Shown: positions 1 through 8,681, counted from the stretch's first letter. The stretch: 64,000 bases of DNA from Alphaproteobacteria bacterium (GCA_030431825.1 JAUIIJ010000001.1:1-64000), one strand, 5' to 3'. Translations and numbers: made by a program. The notes: a model not told the origin generated them from the sequence alone.

Positions 1-125
1 GCGCCGGACGATCGAGAAATTTGAGGGCTCCGCGCCCGGCGCGCTTGCGCCAGACGGGGAACCAGAATACCCAAATCCAACCCGCAGACTCGCGTTATGA
101 ATGAGGGAGCCTTAGGGGGCAGGTC
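1..125 (+). mobile_element. Right end of an insertion sequence, probably IS3 family (partial)
   Basis: An open frame runs from base 2 to a TGA at 98-100. It encodes about 32 residues, ending in TRRLAL, with no start inside the window, so it looks like the C-terminus of a transposase or accessory ORF. About ten bases after the stop lies GGGGGCAGGTCA (114-125). Its reverse complement, TGACCTGCCCCC, resembles the terminal inverted repeats of many IS3-family elements in alphaproteobacteria. Stop-to-end spacing is also typical. The family is inferred from memory of such ends. The element's other end lies outside the window. Confidence 0.45.
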
Positions 126-171
126 AATGACGGTGAAGTTCAGATAGAAATGGCGGCATAAGCTGATCGAC

Positions 172-290
172 CTGCTTTGCGGGCGTTCTTTGAAGGTTCG
201 CAAAGTCCGCGCTGTTTTGACCGATAACGGTACCTTGAGCGCTTGGTCTGGGTCAGGAATGCTTGACGTTTGGGTCGGCATTGCGTGACG
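172..290 (+). other. Degenerate transposase/integrase-core remnant
   Basis: A short frame contains VLTDNGT (bases 214-234). This resembles the DDE integrase-core segment around the second catalytic Asp of IS481/IS3-type transposases. The surrounding frame is interrupted by stops and has no start, so this is at most a decayed fragment next to the IS end. It lies directly beyond the truncated 3' end of the TauE-like gene, which suggests that successive insertions and deletions removed the end of that gene. The assignment rests on one short motif. Confidence 0.3.
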
Positions 291-319
291 CGAGTCATTC
301 AGGTGATGCAGAATAAACA

Positions 320-924
320 CTAGATCCGAGTCAAAGATGCGCGACGTTCAACAATATGCCCCAAGGATGTGAACATGCCAATGAAAAGGAACATGGTCAG
401 TGCAGCGCGCATCTGGGTAGCGGGCGCGCGGCTCGCCAGCACATAGACGGCTACGACTATGCCGCCGACAGAAGCCAGACCAGTGACGATCCCGGCGGTC
501 GTGCCGACGACATATCGCCCGGATGTGGAAGTCAGAACGGCTGGCATGGATCGGAAGAATTGCAGGATTGTGAGAATGAGGATCACCGCAACGGCGACCA
601 GTTTTGATACGTCCGGCGAAACGGTTGTTGTCGCCAATAGACCAATCGGTACCCCGACGAACGACCCGATGGACAATGGCCAGACATGGCCCATATCTGC
701 ATCACGAATGCCGCCGCGCAACATTGCGAGGCTCGCCGCGCCTTCCAGAACATAGAAGATTGGGATCAGTTCGACGGGTGGCAGGATCAGCACAAGGCAC
801 GCCATTAACACAGCAGACAGGCCAAAGCCTGCAAACCCTCTGACACAGCAGCCAGAAACGCCACACTACCACAGAATGCCCATTCCCATCCTGTCAGGCC
901 CGCGAGCAAGAGGGGTTTAGACAA
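320..924 (-). pseudogene. TauE/SafE (TSUP) family permease, frameshifted and 3'-truncated
   Basis: The intact part (from the ATG at 811 down to 320, 163 aa) is a multi-pass hydrophobic protein of the sulfite/organosulfonate exporter TauE/SafE family. The expected N-terminus (SKPLLLAGLTGWEWAFCGS) lies in another frame from a TTG at 924. The two halves join smoothly into AAV-VRGFAGFGLSAVLMACL if one base is missing near 841-848. The C-terminus is also abnormal: after GMFTS it ends in an unrelated tail (HIVERRASLTRI) next to transposon debris, so the last helices are missing. The first segment overlaps the end of the upstream YciI-like gene, which indicates a former two-gene operon divergent from the LysR regulator. 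A sequencing error could explain the frameshift but not the lost C-terminus. Confidence 0.7.
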
Positions 925-1213
925 GCGCCTGCCCGTCTGCAAAGACCCGCGCCCAGTGCTTGATCTCAACCCTGTCACGCAGACCAGTCGGCCAGAAGGG
1001 ATCAGCCTTGACCAACGCCCAAGCTTGATCGAGGGTCTCGACATCGACCAGCCAAAGGCCGCTCTTCACCGTACCATCGGCTTCCTTCAGTGGACCGGCG
1101 GCGTGGATAGCGGCCTTGTTCTCCCTTAGATAAGCGAGGTGCAGCGGCATGAAGCGCAGGCGAATGTCTGGGTCTGCATTCGCATTGTCATGAAAGTGAA
1201 TTGTGTAGAGCAT
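917..1213 (-). CDS. YciI family protein
   Basis: This 98-residue protein is a small single-domain YCII-type alpha/beta protein (dimeric alpha-beta barrel fold). Visible family features are the N-terminal strand LYTIHFHD with the conserved His, the RxxMPLHLAYL helix, AAGPL, and the GxLWLVDVETLDQAWALVKADPF segment. Family members are often thought to be small enzymes or accessory factors, but this one has no assigned reaction. It is divergent from the LysR regulator 84 bp away and precedes the broken TauE-like permease gene, with an apparent overlap at its stop codon. The regulator therefore probably controls this pair. Confidence 0.8.
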   Translation of the reverse strand: MLYTIHFHDNANADPDIRLRFMPLHLAYLRENKAAIHAAGPLKEADGTVKSGLWLVDVETLDQAWALVKADPFWPTGLRDRVEIKHWARVFADGQALV

Positions 1214-1289
1214 ATTGGCCTCTGTTCAGATCAGGCCAAATTTGTTACGGCGTTTATGCATTCACAAGGCCCATGCATGCAGCTATAAA

Positions 1290-1303
1290 CTGCAATTATG
1301 CAG
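1290..1303. promoter_or_regulatory. Inverted repeat CTGCA-N4-TGCAG at the LysR gene start
   Basis: CTGCA and TGCAG form a perfect 5-bp inverted repeat with a 4-bp spacer that spans the start codon of the LysR gene at 1298. A second GCAG lies 11 bp upstream, and two ATGCAT palindromes lie at 1256 and 1273. The 84-bp divergent region therefore holds several small dyads, as expected for LysR autoregulation and control of the YciI/TauE pair. Its function is inferred. Confidence 0.35.
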
Positions 1304-2173
1304 CATATGAACTGGGACGATTTACGTGTGTTGCTCGCGGTTTCGCGCGCCGAAAGCCTTGCTGGAGCATCGGATCTTCTGGGCCTCGATGCCACAACGG
1401 TCTCTCGCCGGATCAGGGGATTGGAGAAACGCGCCGGGGCGGCTCTGATTAATCGTGACAGATCGGGCCGCAGTCAACTGACGCATACCGGTCAACAACT
1501 CGCCGACCGCGCCGAGCAAATGGAGCAGCACGCGAACGCGGCGGATACGTTGATTGGCAAGGATACCCCGCTCAACGGCACGGTGCGGCTGACAGCGGTT
1601 CCATTCCTTTTGAACCGCCTGCTCGCGCCACGGCTTGCGGAGTTTTCCCAGCTTCATCCCAGCCTGATTGTCAGCTTGATACCAGACAGCCAGAACCTCA
1701 GCCTGACCAGACGCGAGGTGGATGTGGCTCTGCGCTTCGGCGAACCGCGCGAAGGCGGCAGCGCAGTACTGGCGCAGAAAATCGGACGCGTCATGTTCTC
1801 GGTATTCACGGCCAAAGACGGTTTGGAGGTTGCACCCAAGGAACGTCCTTGGCTTGTTTATGATCCTGTCGCAGCACATTTGCCCCAAGCGGCGTGGACA
1901 GAAGAACTGGCGCGACGTACCAATGGGCTACGGTCACAGCTCTTGATGCACGACCTTGAGACCGCGTTTGAAACTGCCCTTGCAATACCTGCCCGCGCTG
2001 TTTTGCCAGTCACATTCGCTCGCCGGGACCGTCGCCTGATCGAGCTAAAGCTACAGCCAAAAATGCCGGACATGGCGCGTGATGTTTGGCTTCTCCGTCA
2101 TGCCCAAATGCGCGGCATAGAACGTGTCGATGCCATTACCAAGTGGTTGATTGAAGCAAGTTTGTTCAGCTGA
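1298..2173 (+). CDS. LysR family transcriptional regulator
   Basis: The protein has 291 residues. Its N-terminal winged helix-turn-helix (about residues 4-63, MNWDDLRVLLAVSRAESLAG then LDATTVSRRIRGLEKRAG) is typical of LysR regulators. The C-terminal part (about 90-290) is the two-lobed substrate-binding fold with VRLTAVPFLLNRLLAPRLAEF and the EVDVALRFGEP motif. Starting at the internal ATG (1307, MNWDDL) would match family N-termini equally well and would leave the palindrome at 1290-1303 upstream. It is transcribed away from the YciI/TauE genes, the usual geometry for a LysR regulator and its target. The ligand is unknown. Confidence 0.88.
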   Translation: MQHMNWDDLRVLLAVSRAESLAGASDLLGLDATTVSRRIRGLEKRAGAALINRDRSGRSQLTHTGQQLADRAEQMEQHANAADTLIGKDTPLNGTVRLTAVPFLLNRLLAPRLAEFSQLHPSLIVSLIPDSQNLSLTRREVDVALRFGEPREGGSAVLAQKIGRVMFSVFTAKDGLEVAPKERPWLVYDPVAAHLPQAAWTEELARRTNGLRSQLLMHDLETAFETALAIPARAVLPVTFARRDRRLIELKLQPKMPDMARDVWLLRHAQMRGIERVDAITKWLIEASLFS

Positions 2174-2309
2174 CCAGTTCAAATAATGCGGTCATTGGCG
2201 CAGGTGCGGCGAAATGGTGTTTTGTCCGCATAGCTACCTCAGCTTCAACTTGCCGAGCCTCTGATCCGGGTCTGCTTTTCTCGGCTGCAACGGCAACAGG
2301 AGATCGGCA

Positions 2310-2678
2310 TCATGAAACGGCGCGGGCGGTTTCGTCGCGCATGTCTTTCAGTTCCCGCATCGCCTCTTCCAGCTGGGCGCGCTGGTGTTCGAGCTCGCCC
2401 AGCTGCCGGTCCGCCATCTCGACAAAGGCCTGCATCTGTACCTCGGTGCCTTCCTTTTCGTAGATCAGCAGCCACTGGCGGATCTCTTCCAGCGCAAAGC
2501 CGTATTTGCGACCCCGCAGAATCAGCTTCATGCGCGCGGATTCGCGCGGACCGTAGAACCGCGCGCGCCCGTCGCGGTCGGGTTGCAGCAACTCGATATA
2601 TTCGTAATAGCGGAGCGTTCTCGGCGTGACGTCGAACTCGGCGCACATTTCCTTGAACGACAATCGTTTCTCGGTCAT
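2310..2678 (-). CDS. MerR family transcriptional regulator
   Basis: This 122-residue protein opens with the MerR winged helix-turn-helix (LSFKEMCAEFDVTPRTLRYYEYIELLQP). That is followed by the wing sequence RFYGPRESARMKLILRGRKYGFALEEIRQWL and a C-terminal coiled coil (about residues 75-115) for dimerisation. No metal-binding cysteines are visible in the C-terminal half, so a metal sensor is unlikely. The LiuR-like acyl-CoA/fatty-acid regulator branch is possible. It is divergent from the two thioesterase genes and the MATE gene, which it may control. The ATG at 2678 is chosen over a TTG one codon upstream. Confidence 0.87.
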   Translation of the reverse strand: MTEKRLSFKEMCAEFDVTPRTLRYYEYIELLQPDRDGRARFYGPRESARMKLILRGRKYGFALEEIRQWLLIYEKEGTEVQMQAFVEMADRQLGELEHQRAQLEEAMRELKDMRDETARAVS

Positions 2679-2809
2679 CAATCTCTACCCCCGTCTGGGC
2701 AAATCGTAGGATGATGTCCGCAGGAGCGCAACAGGCGGGCTTGCCCTTTTGGTGCAGGAGCGGTCATAAGAATGCCGGAACAGGCCCGGAACATGCAAGG
2801 ACGGCAAAG

Positions 2810-3229
2810 ATGGTGGACAAGGCCAAACTCGCGCGGCAATTCATCGAGGCAATCCCGCATTGCCGCGCGCTTGGCATGGTGCTGACGGAGATCGGGGACG
2901 GCATGGCCAGAATCGAGATGCCCTATGACGGCAAGCTGGTCGGAGACCCCAAGACGGGGGTTGTGCATGGTGGTGCCGTGTCGGCGATCATGGACACCTG
3001 TTGCGGGGCCGCGGTGATGAGCCATCCGAGCGCGCCGGACAGCACGGCCACCATCGATTTGCGCATCGACTACATGCGGGGCGCGACGCCGGGGCAGACG
3101 ATCGTCACCACCGCACACTGCTATCATATCACCCGCAATGTCGCCTTTGTGCGGGCCAAGGCGGTCGACGACGATACCGGGCGTCCGGTGGCCACGGCGG
3201 CGGGTTCCTTCACGGTGGAGAAACGCTGA
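2810..3229 (+). CDS. PaaI family thioesterase (hotdog fold)
   Basis: The protein has 139 residues when started at the ATG at 2810. That start is preceded by AAGGA and removes an atypical leader. The hotdog-fold acyl-CoA thioesterase signature is present: GKLVGDPKTGVVHGGAVSAIMD, with the HGG catalytic region, then TIDLRIDYMRGA and a C-terminal strand ending GSFTVEKR. Members hydrolyse aromatic or short-chain acyl-CoA thioesters. The stop codon overlaps the next gene's start in TGATG, so the two thioesterases are translationally coupled. The acyl substrate cannot be read from the sequence. Confidence 0.85.
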   Translation: MVDKAKLARQFIEAIPHCRALGMVLTEIGDGMARIEMPYDGKLVGDPKTGVVHGGAVSAIMDTCCGAAVMSHPSAPDSTATIDLRIDYMRGATPGQTIVTTAHCYHITRNVAFVRAKAVDDDTGRPVATAAGSFTVEKR

Positions 3230-3750
3230 TGGCGCGTCCCCGTCCCGAACCGATGCAGGTGGTCAAGCAACGCCGCGATGCCGCGCTCAACGCGCTGGTG
3301 CACGAAGTGCCGTATATCCAGTTTCTCGGCATCGAATTCGAGCGCCGCGGCGATGAGCTGACCGGGTTGCTGAATTTTGACGAAAAGCTGATCGGGAACC
3401 CCTATCTGCCCGCGATTCATGGCGGTGTGACGGCGGCGTTCCTCGAGACCACCTCGATCATCACGCTGAGCTGGTCCTATCTCTGGCCCGAAATCGAATC
3501 CGGCGCGATCGACCTGGAGCAGATGGCGGCTGGCGATTTGCCGCGACTGCCGAGGACGATCGGTTTCACCATCGAATATCTGCGCTCGGGTCTGCCGCGC
3601 GACGCCTATGCCCGCGCCACCGTGACACGCGCGGGCCGCCGCTATGCCTCGGTCCTGGTCGAAGCCTGGCAGGACAATCGCGACAAGCTGTTCGCGCAGG
3701 CCTCCGGACGGTTCCTGATGCCACCCAGGGACGGTCCGGATGGCGGCTGA
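3229..3750 (+). CDS. PaaI family thioesterase (hotdog fold), second copy
   Basis: This 173-residue protein is a second hotdog-fold thioesterase. It carries the motif GNPYLPAIHGGVTAAFLETTS and the strand IGFTIEYLRSGLPRDAYARATV. It is longer than its upstream neighbour, with an N-terminal helix (QVVKQRRDAALNALVHEVPY) and an insertion around residues 90-110. The ATG lies in TGATG with the preceding stop, and its end overlaps the MATE gene by 11 bases. Tandem PaaI pairs may act as heteromers or on different acyl-CoAs. Which applies here is unknown. Confidence 0.83.
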   Translation: MARPRPEPMQVVKQRRDAALNALVHEVPYIQFLGIEFERRGDELTGLLNFDEKLIGNPYLPAIHGGVTAAFLETTSIITLSWSYLWPEIESGAIDLEQMAAGDLPRLPRTIGFTIEYLRSGLPRDAYARATVTRAGRRYASVLVEAWQDNRDKLFAQASGRFLMPPRDGPDGG

Positions 3751-5071
3751 CCCCGGCGGGCAGATCACGCATCGGCGTGTTCTGAGGATCGCCATTCCCA
3801 TCGTGATTTCCAATGCCACCGTGCCGATCCTGGGGGCGGTGGATACCGGGGTGGTCGGGCAGATCGGCGAGGCGGCACCCATCGGCGCGGTCGGGATCGG
3901 TGCGATCATCATCTCGTCGCTCTATTGGTTTTTCGGTTTCCTGCGCATGGGCACCACCGGCCTGACGGGGCAGGCGCTGGGGGCGGGGCGGATGGGCGAG
4001 GTCACCGCCATCCTGACCCGCGTGGTGATGGTCGGCGCCGTGGGGGGGCTGGCGATCCTGGCGTTGCAGGTGCCGCTGTTCTGGGCGGCGTTTCAACTGT
4101 CGCCTGCGTCCGAACAGGTCGAAGGCCTGGCGCGTGGCTACATGACCATCCGGGTCTGGTCGGCACCGGCGGCCATCGCGATTTTCGGCGTCACCGGCTG
4201 GCTCATCGCGCAGGAACGCACCCGTGCCGTTCTGGTGCTGCAACTTTGGATGAACGGGCTGAATATCGTTCTGGACCTGTGGTTCGTGCTCGGCCTTGGC
4301 TGGGGTGTGAACGGCGTTGCCTTTGCCACCTTCCTTGCCGAATGGACCGGTCTGGCGCTGGCGCTCTGGTTGTGCCGCTCGACGTTCTCAACACCCGCCT
4401 GGCGGGACTGGACCCGGGTGTTTGACAAGGATCGCCTGCGCCGGATGATGCTGGTCAACACCGACATCCTGATCCGGTCGCTGATGCTGATGGGCATTTT
4501 CGTCTCGTTCCTGTTTCTGGGGTCCGACTTTGGTGACGTGACGCTTGCCGCGAACCAGATCCTGTTGCAGTTCATCGAGATCACCGCCCATGCGCTCGAC
4601 GGTTTCGCCTTTGCCGCTGAGGCGCTGGTCGGGCAGGCGGTGGGGCGCTCCAGTGTCGATCACCTGCGTCGCAGCATCGCCGTCTCGACGGTCTGGGCGT
4701 TGATCGGCACCGCGCTGCTGACGCTGGTTTTCCTGCTCTGGGGCGGGAACATCGTGGATCTGATGGCAAAATCCCCGGAGGTTCGCGCCGAGGCACGCGA
4801 ATACCTGAACTACATGCTGCTGGTTCCGGTTCTGGGGGTGGCGAGCTGGATGCTGGACGGGGTCTTCATCGGCGCCACGCGCACGGCGGACATGCGCAAC
4901 ATGTCGATCCTGTCGACCGTCGCTTTCGTGGTCGCGGTGGCACTGCTGGTGCCCGCCTATGGCAACCACGGATTGTGGATCGCGTTCCTGTTTTCCTTCG
5001 TGGCGCGGGCCGTGACGCTGGGCGCACGCTATCCCGCGCTCGAGCGCGCCACGGCGGCGGGCGCGCTTTAA
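3740..5071 (+). CDS. MATE family efflux transporter (DinF-like)
   Basis: This 443-residue protein has about twelve hydrophobic segments in two homologous halves, as in the multidrug and toxin extrusion family. The N-terminal half opens RIAIPIVISNATVPILGAVDTGVVGQIG, with the conserved Asp of MATE helix 1/2, and continues GFLRMGTTGLTGQALGAG. The length is normal for the family. It uses an Na+ or H+ gradient to expel organic cations. It is the last gene of an overlapping run after the two thioesterases and ends at a palindrome that separates it from convergent arsC. Confidence 0.87.
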   Translation: MAADPGGQITHRRVLRIAIPIVISNATVPILGAVDTGVVGQIGEAAPIGAVGIGAIIISSLYWFFGFLRMGTTGLTGQALGAGRMGEVTAILTRVVMVGAVGGLAILALQVPLFWAAFQLSPASEQVEGLARGYMTIRVWSAPAAIAIFGVTGWLIAQERTRAVLVLQLWMNGLNIVLDLWFVLGLGWGVNGVAFATFLAEWTGLALALWLCRSTFSTPAWRDWTRVFDKDRLRRMMLVNTDILIRSLMLMGIFVSFLFLGSDFGDVTLAANQILLQFIEITAHALDGFAFAAEALVGQAVGRSSVDHLRRSIAVSTVWALIGTALLTLVFLLWGGNIVDLMAKSPEVRAEAREYLNYMLLVPVLGVASWMLDGVFIGATRTADMRNMSILSTVAFVVAVALLVPAYGNHGLWIAFLFSFVARAVTLGARYPALERATAAGAL

Positions 5072-5072
5072 A

Positions 5073-5169
5073 GCGTTTCGCGATTGACTTGAAACATCCC
5101 GCATCACCTAACGCGTTGAAATCCTTGATTTCAGGCAGCGTCAGGTGAGTCGGGTTTATCGCGAAATGC
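5073..5169. repeat. Long imperfect palindrome (possible dispersed palindromic element)
   Basis: GCGTTTCGCGAT (5073-5084) pairs with ATCGCGAAATGC (5158-5169). Inside, the segment around CATCACCTAACGC pairs imperfectly with GCGTCAGGTGAGTC. The centre is GAAATC-CTT-GATTTC (5118-5132). The whole roughly 97-bp unit can fold into one long imperfect hairpin. It fills the gap between the convergent MATE and arsC genes and could act as a bidirectional terminator. Its size and complexity suggest a dispersed palindromic repeat family, but no second copy was noticed in this window. Confidence 0.6.
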
Positions 5170-5187
5170 CATAGGGGCGTTCAGAGG

Positions 5188-5532
5188 TCAGACGAGCTCC
5201 AGAACACGTTCCGGGGGCCGGCCGATCACGGCGCGCCGGCCCGAGATTGCCAGCGGGCGCTCGATCAGGATCGGATGGTCGGCCATCGCCTGCAGCAATA
5301 TGTCGTCGTCGTCGGTCTTGCTCAGCCCGAGCGCGCGAAACAGTTTTTCGCCGGTGCGCATCATCTCGGCCACCGGCGGGCGGCCAAGCGCGGCATGGGC
5401 ATGTTTGATCTGTTGCAGGGTGGGCGTGTCGTCCAGATAACGACGCTCTTGAAACGCCGCACCGCTGTCGCTCAGGATCGCCAGCGCCTGCCGCGACTTG
5501 GAGCAGCGCGGATTGTGCCAAATCTCTATCAT
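5188..5532 (-). CDS. arsC: Arsenate reductase, ArsC family (glutaredoxin/GSH-linked type)
   Basis: This 114-residue protein has the thioredoxin-like ArsC fold. The catalytic motif is [12 protein letters not shown] with Cys10, followed by the conserved YLDDTPT strand and the C-terminal [21 protein letters not shown] segment that binds oxyanion. It should reduce arsenate to arsenite, or belong to the closely related Spx/YfgD branch. It starts at the ATG at 5532, overlapping the pyrD stop in ATGA, so it is the third gene of DUF952-pyrD-arsC. No ars regulator or arsenite pump lies nearby, so an arsenic-specific role is uncertain. Confidence 0.85.
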   Translation of the reverse strand: MIEIWHNPRCSKSRQALAILSDSGAAFQERRYLDDTPTLQQIKHAHAALGRPPVAEMMRTGEKLFRALGLSKTDDDDILLQAMADHPILIERPLAISGRRAVIGRPPERVLELV

Positions 5533-6587
5533 AACCAGTCCTCTCGCTTGCTGCCGACCGCGTCGGCGACGTTGTCGAAACCGTCCCGTTCCAGCAACCG
5601 GTCCAGCCCGGCGACGATCTCGCCAACCAGCGACAGGCCGCCATACACAAGTGCCGTATAGAGCTGTACCGCGGAGGCCCCTGCGCAAATCTTGGCATAG
5701 GCCTGCTCTGCATTGCCGATTCCGCCGACGCCGATCAGGGGAATGTCGCCGCCAAGCGTCGCGCTCAGCCGCGCCAGCACGCGGGTCGAGCGCTCAAACA
5801 GCGGGGCACCGGAGAGACCTCCGGCTTCGTCCCGATGCAGGCTCTGCAACCCGTCGCGCGACAGGGTGGTATTGGTCGCGATGATGGCGTCGATGCCGGC
5901 GTCACGCGCCACATCGGCCACGTCTGACAACTCGCCTTCGTCCAGATCGGGTGCGATCTTGAGGAAAACCGGCAGCGGACGGCCAAGCGCGTCGCGTGTC
6001 TCCATCACCCCGTCCAGCAGGGCTGCCAGCGCCGCCTTGCCTTGCAGGTCCCGCAATCTTTCGGTGTTGGGAGACGAGACATTGACCGTTGCGAAATCCA
6101 GATGTGCCCCGCAATGGCGCAGCACGCTGGCAAAATCCGCGGGCCGGTCGCCGCTGTCCTTGTTGGCCCCGAGATTCAGGCCGATGACCGCATCGCGCGG
6201 GCGGGCGGCAAGCCGTGCGCCGATGGCGTCCATGCCCTGGTTGTTGAACCCGAACCGGTTGATCGCGGCGCGATCCTCGGTCAGCCGAAACAGGCGCGGA
6301 CGCGGGTTGCCCTGCTGCGCGCGCGGCGTGGCGGCTCCGACCTCGACAAATCCGAAACCGGCACGGGCGAGGGGGGCAAGTGCTTCGGCGTTCTTGTCGA
6401 ACCCGGCGGCCAGCCCCACCGGATTGGGCAGCGTCATGCCCGCCACGCGGGTGCGCAACCGGTCCGAGGTCAGGGTGCCCGGCGCCGGCGCCAGGCCCGT
6501 CTTAAGCGCCCGCATCGCCAGCCCATGCGCAGTTTCGGGATCGAGCCGGTGAAGTGCGGCGAGGCCGAGTTTTTCCAGCAGGCTCAC
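5529..6587 (-). CDS. pyrD: Dihydroorotate dehydrogenase (quinone), class 2
   Basis: PyrD oxidises dihydroorotate to orotate in pyrimidine synthesis, passing electrons through FMN to membrane quinone. The 352-residue product has the class 2 amphipathic N-terminal helix ([23 protein letters not shown]) and the FMN/orotate motif [15 protein letters not shown]. It also has the class 2 NRFGFNNQG segment and the catalytic-Ser loop VNVSSPNTE. The C-terminal [23 protein letters not shown] binds phosphate. The GTG at 6587, overlapping the upstream DUF952 stop as GTGTGA, fits homologues better than farther upstream starts. The stop overlaps arsC. Confidence 0.93.
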   Translation of the reverse strand: MSLLEKLGLAALHRLDPETAHGLAMRALKTGLAPAPGTLTSDRLRTRVAGMTLPNPVGLAAGFDKNAEALAPLARAGFGFVEVGAATPRAQQGNPRPRLFRLTEDRAAINRFGFNNQGMDAIGARLAARPRDAVIGLNLGANKDSGDRPADFASVLRHCGAHLDFATVNVSSPNTERLRDLQGKAALAALLDGVMETRDALGRPLPVFLKIAPDLDEGELSDVADVARDAGIDAIIATNTTLSRDGLQSLHRDEAGGLSGAPLFERSTRVLARLSATLGGDIPLIGVGGIGNAEQAYAKICAGASAVQLYTALVYGGLSLVGEIVAGLDRLLERDGFDNVADAVGSKREDWL

Positions 6588-6922
6588 ACCATGCCCTCCG
6601 GAAAGCGATGCACCCCGTCCACCAGCGGCAGGGGCGCGTTCCAGAGCACGTCGCTCAGGCGCAATTCGCGATAAAGATGCGGAAACAGCGCACCGCCGCG
6701 CGATACCTCCCATTTCAGGGCATCGCCGAGATCATCCGCGTCAAGCGCCAGCAACACCAGCCCCTCGGCCCCGGCGAAATGCCTGGCGGCGGTCTCTGCG
6801 GCCTGTTCTGCGGTCGAGAAATGCACGAACCCGTCGGCCAGATCGACCGGTGCACCACGCGTCGCGCCCTCGGTCCTGAGCGCGTCCCATTCGTCGGACC
6901 GGAATATCTTGTAGATCAGCAT
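6584..6922 (-). CDS. DUF952 domain-containing protein
   Basis: This 112-residue protein matches the DUF952 family throughout. Visible features are the opening [17 protein letters not shown], the motif [44 protein letters not shown] and the FPHLYREL segment. The function of the family is not established. It is the first gene of an overlapping trio with pyrD and arsC, which suggests shared transcription rather than a known pathway link. Confidence 0.85.
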   Translation of the reverse strand: MLIYKIFRSDEWDALRTEGATRGAPVDLADGFVHFSTAEQAAETAARHFAGAEGLVLLALDADDLGDALKWEVSRGGALFPHLYRELRLSDVLWNAPLPLVDGVHRFPEGMV

Positions 6923-7060
6923 CCGCGCGGTTTGCCCTGCCGGCCATCGGCGGTCAAGCCTCTATGCCGGTTGCAGCGTCAGGTTGCCCGATCCGCTTTG
7001 ACAAGTCGGCAAAAGCGGCGCAGGGTTCAGGGGTCTACCGGAACCATGAGGAGTCCGACC

Positions 7061-8626
7061 ATGATGAAAACGCTTCTGCTCTCTGCCGCGACGATTGCGC
7101 TGACAACCGGCACCGCGCTGGCGGATTACACACTGCACGTCATTCACGTCAACGACATGCACAGCCGCATCGAACCGATCAGCAAATACGACTCGACCTG
7201 CAGCGCCGATGACAACGCGGCGGGCGAGTGTTTTGGCGGGTATGCGCGGGTGGCGGCCAAGGTCGCGCAGCTTCGCGAAGAACTGGCCGGTGAGAATGTC
7301 GTGGTTCTGGATGCGGGCGACCAGTATCAGGGGTCGCTGATGTACACCACTTACAAGGGTGACGTGGAAATCGAGATGATGGACCGCATCGGGTTCGACG
7401 CGATGGCGGTGGGCAACCATGAATTCGACGATGGTCCGGAGGGTCTTGCAAAGCTTGCCGACGGGGTGTCGTTCCCGGTGATCTCGGGAAATATCGACGT
7501 GTCGCGCTCAGACGTGTTGAAGGGCAAGGTGCGCAACCACGTGGTTCTGGAGCTGGGCGGCGAAAAGATCGGTATCGTCTCGGCGCTGGCCACCGATACG
7601 GTCGAAACCTCGAGCCCTGGCGAGGCGGTGATTTTCCAGGACGAGATCGACAGCCTGAGCGCCGATGTGGCGATGCTGCAGGACGAGGGCGTGAACAAGA
7701 TCATCGCCCTGAACCATGTGGGTGTGAACAAGGACATGGAAATCGCCGGGGCGGTCGCGGGCCTTGATGCGGTGGTGGGCGGTCACTCGCATACGGAATT
7801 TTCCAACACCGTGGATGGGGCCATGGCCTATCCGACGATGGTGGGTGATGTTCCGGTGGTTCAGGCCTATTCCTATTCGAAATACCTGGGGCACCTTGTT
7901 CTGACCTTTGATGACGACGGCAACGTCATCGATGCCACCGGCAATGCCATCCTTCTGGACGCGTCGGTTGCGGAAGATCCCGCCATTGTCGCGCGCATTG
8001 CCGAACTGGCCGGGCCGATCAACGAGATGAAAACCCGCGTCGTCGCCGAGACATCCGAACCGATCGAGGGCGGGCGCGAGGTTTGCCGTGTCGCGGAATG
8101 CCAGATGGGCAACCTGATCGCCGATGCGATGCTGGCGCGCGTCGCCGACCAGGGGATCGAGATCGCGATCCAGAACGGCGGGGGAATACGCGCATCGATC
8201 GACGGTGGCGAAGTGACGATGGGCGAGGTCCTGACGGTTCTGCCGTTCCAGAATACCCTGTCCACCTTCCAGGTGAACGGTGCGACCATTGTTGCGGCCC
8301 TGGAAAACGGCGTCAGCAAGATCGAGGACGTCGCAGGACGCTTTGCCCAGGTTGCGGGCATGAGCTATGCCTATGATGCGTCCAGACCGGCGGGCGAACG
8401 GGTGTCTGACGTGATGGTCGGCGGCGCGCCGATCGATCCGGACAAGGTATATGGCGTGGTCACCAACAACTACGTGCGCAACGGCGGTGACGGGTACGCG
8501 ATGTTTTCGGGCGACGACAAGAGCGCCTATGATTTCGGCCCCGACCTGGCGGATGTCATGGCGGAATACCTTGCCGGGAACGGCCCCTATCAGCCCTATC
8601 TGGACGGGCGTATCGTCGAAAAGTGA
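7061..8626 (+). CDS. Secreted bifunctional metallophosphatase/5'-nucleotidase
   Basis: This 521-residue protein carries a Sec signal peptide (KTLLLSAATIALTTGTALA) and is periplasmic. The N-terminal calcineurin-like domain holds the metal motifs HVNDMHSR, DAGDQYQGS, GNHEFDDG and GGHSHTEF. The C-terminal 5'-nucleotidase domain has QNGGGIRASIDGG, VLPFQNTL and NNYVRNGGDGY, which bind the nucleoside. It should release phosphate and nucleoside from external nucleotides. The ATG at 7061 follows GAGGAG with seven bases between. Cysteines near residues 47 and 56 and another pair in the middle (CRVAEC) probably form disulfides. It is monocistronic. Confidence 0.92.
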   Translation: MMKTLLLSAATIALTTGTALADYTLHVIHVNDMHSRIEPISKYDSTCSADDNAAGECFGGYARVAAKVAQLREELAGENVVVLDAGDQYQGSLMYTTYKGDVEIEMMDRIGFDAMAVGNHEFDDGPEGLAKLADGVSFPVISGNIDVSRSDVLKGKVRNHVVLELGGEKIGIVSALATDTVETSSPGEAVIFQDEIDSLSADVAMLQDEGVNKIIALNHVGVNKDMEIAGAVAGLDAVVGGHSHTEFSNTVDGAMAYPTMVGDVPVVQAYSYSKYLGHLVLTFDDDGNVIDATGNAILLDASVAEDPAIVARIAELAGPINEMKTRVVAETSEPIEGGREVCRVAECQMGNLIADAMLARVADQGIEIAIQNGGGIRASIDGGEVTMGEVLTVLPFQNTLSTFQVNGATIVAALENGVSKIEDVAGRFAQVAGMSYAYDASRPAGERVSDVMVGGAPIDPDKVYGVVTNNYVRNGGDGYAMFSGDDKSAYDFGPDLADVMAEYLAGNGPYQPYLDGRIVEK

Positions 8627-8681
8627 GGCGCCACGGTGAACCGGGCCTTTCGCCGCCCGCGACCGCGGGATAGGGACTGGC

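Noticed and set aside
5188..5532. An arsenic-resistance operon around arsC
   Set aside because: Only arsC is present, coupled to pyrD and DUF952. No ArsR, ArsB/Acr3 or ArsH gene is near, so an operon dedicated to arsenic is not supported.
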